From assembly GCF_000247475.1 (NCBI RefSeq), contig NZ_AHZC01000022.1:1-64000 (forward strand): a DNA stretch of 64,000 bases, written 5' to 3'. The translations under genes and the position numbers were made by a program. Position 1 is the stretch's first letter. Each line of letters starts with the position of its first letter. The notes under the pieces were generated by a model, which saw only the letters and a program-made list of their open reading frames with translations, had not been told where the DNA came from and made no database searches. This document shows, piece by piece, positions 63,283 to 64,000 of this stretch. The DNA comes from Rhizobium sp. PDO1-076 (GTDB lineage Bacteria > Pseudomonadota > Alphaproteobacteria > Rhizobiales > Rhizobiaceae).

Positions 63283-64000
63283 ATGAAGGCTCATTTCATT
63301 CGTACAGCGTCGGTGGCCCTCGCGACGATCTTCATCGCATCGGCTGTCCAGGCGCAGGAACGCGTCGTCCACGTCTACAACTGGTCCGATTATATCGACG
63401 AATCTGTCCTGGAGGATTTCACCAAGGAAACCGGCATCAAGGTCGTCTATGACGTCTTCGATTCGAACGAATTGCTGGAAACCAAGCTGCTCGCTGGCGG
63501 CTCCGGCTACGATGTCGTCGTGCCGACCGGTCCATTCCTGGCCCGCCAGATCACGGCCGGCGTGTTCCAGAAGCTCGACAAGTCGAAGCTGCCGAACCTC
63601 GCCAACATGTGGCCGGAAATTTCCGAGCGCCTGGCCAAGTACGATCCCGGCAACGAATATGCCGTCAACTACATGTGGGGCACGACCGGCATCGGCTACA
63701 ACGCCGCCAAGATCAAGGAAGCGCTCGGCGCCGACTTCAAGGTCGATAGCTGGGATGCGATCTTCAAGCCGGAAAACGCGGAAAAGCTGAAGGCCTGCGG
63801 CATCAACATTCTCGATGCTTCGGACGAGACCTTCGCGATCTCGATGAACTACATCGGCAAGGACCCGGACAGCAAGGCGGCCGCCGACCTCGAAGCCGGT
63901 GGTGCCGTCTATTCCCAGATCCGCCCGTTCGTTAAGACCTTCAACTCATCCTCCTATATTGATGATCTCGCCAATGGCGACATCTGCGTGACGATTGGTT
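63283..64000 (+). CDS. Polyamine (putrescine) ABC transporter substrate-binding protein, PotF type, 3' end outside window
   Basis: 239 codons are visible. The start at 63283 follows ACAGGAGAAAA and gives a signal peptide ending near A-V-Q-A-Q. The body reads 'V-Y-N-W-S-D-Y-I-D-E' and 'G-Y-D-V-V-V-P-T', the PotD/PotF hallmark. The N-W-S-D-Y-I block contains the polyamine-contact Trp/Ser region. Together with puuA/puuB at 48,992-51,727 it suggests putrescine use. The bases 63145-63282 hold its likely promoter. Confidence 0.9.
   Translation, partial: MKAHFIRTASVALATIFIASAVQAQERVVHVYNWSDYIDESVLEDFTKETGIKVVYDVFDSNELLETKLLAGGSGYDVVVPTGPFLARQITAGVFQKLDKSKLPNLANMWPEISERLAKYDPGNEYAVNYMWGTTGIGYNAAKIKEALGADFKVDSWDAIFKPENAEKLKACGINILDASDETFAISMNYIGKDPDSKAAADLEAGGAVYSQIRPFVKTFNSSSYIDDLANGDICVTIG

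Overview
The window is a GC-rich chromosomal segment of an alphaproteobacterium. The gene order points to the Rhizobiaceae (Rhizobium / Agrobacterium / Sinorhizobium relatives). Diagnostic features are four tandem flagellin genes, motB-motC-fliK(motD), the motility-specific gene motE between flgI and flgH, the OmpR-type flagellar regulator FtcR/Rem, flaF-flbT, and the aglREFGAK alpha-glucoside locus. No rRNA, tRNA, CRISPR array, phage or insertion sequence was seen.

Positions 1-28,760 are one flagellar superlocus, all on the + strand. A clipped gene (probably fliI) and a membrane protein lead into flgB-flgC-fliE-flgG-flgA-flgI-motE-flgH-fliL-fliP, mostly joined by 1-4 base stop/start overlaps. 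Four flagellin genes follow; the first three have strong terminators. Next come a FliH-like gene, motB, motC, fliK, an overlapping lytic transglycosylase and the regulator ftcR. The filament, hook and export genes flgE-flgK-flgL-flaF-flbT-flgD-fliQ-flhA-fliR come after that, then four small genes that look FliJ-, FlgJ-, FlgN- and FliL-like. A strong terminator at 28,720-28,755 closes the locus. All four flagellin leaders can fold so that the Shine-Dalgarno sequence is paired, and flbT, the candidate leader-binding regulator, lies in the same locus.

Positions 28,889-37,650 hold folD and the alpha-glucoside system: repressor AglR, binding protein AglE, permeases AglF and AglG, glucosidase AglA and ATPase AglK. 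CAAAGCGCTTTG-type operators lie between aglR and aglE. Positions 37,746-44,255 are a mixed region: a PilZ-like protein, a short-chain dehydrogenase homologue with a changed active site, a DUF2778 (L,D-transpeptidase-like) protein, a possibly dual-start alpha/beta hydrolase behind twin dyads, and a secreted DUF4394 protein divergent from an ECF sigma / anti-sigma pair.

Positions 44,360-64,000 are central metabolism and housekeeping. The zwf-pgl-edd operon (Entner-Doudoroff entry) is followed by PuuB- and PuuA-like putrescine degradation genes, a BaiN-like flavoprotein, a chemoreceptor with a likely TTG start, a cold-shock protein and rsgA. After these come small unknown proteins, a LysR regulator, isocitrate lyase aceA divergent from a RamB-type regulator, and the start of a PotF-like putrescine-binding protein gene. 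Short palindromic mosaic repeats sit in several intergenic spaces.
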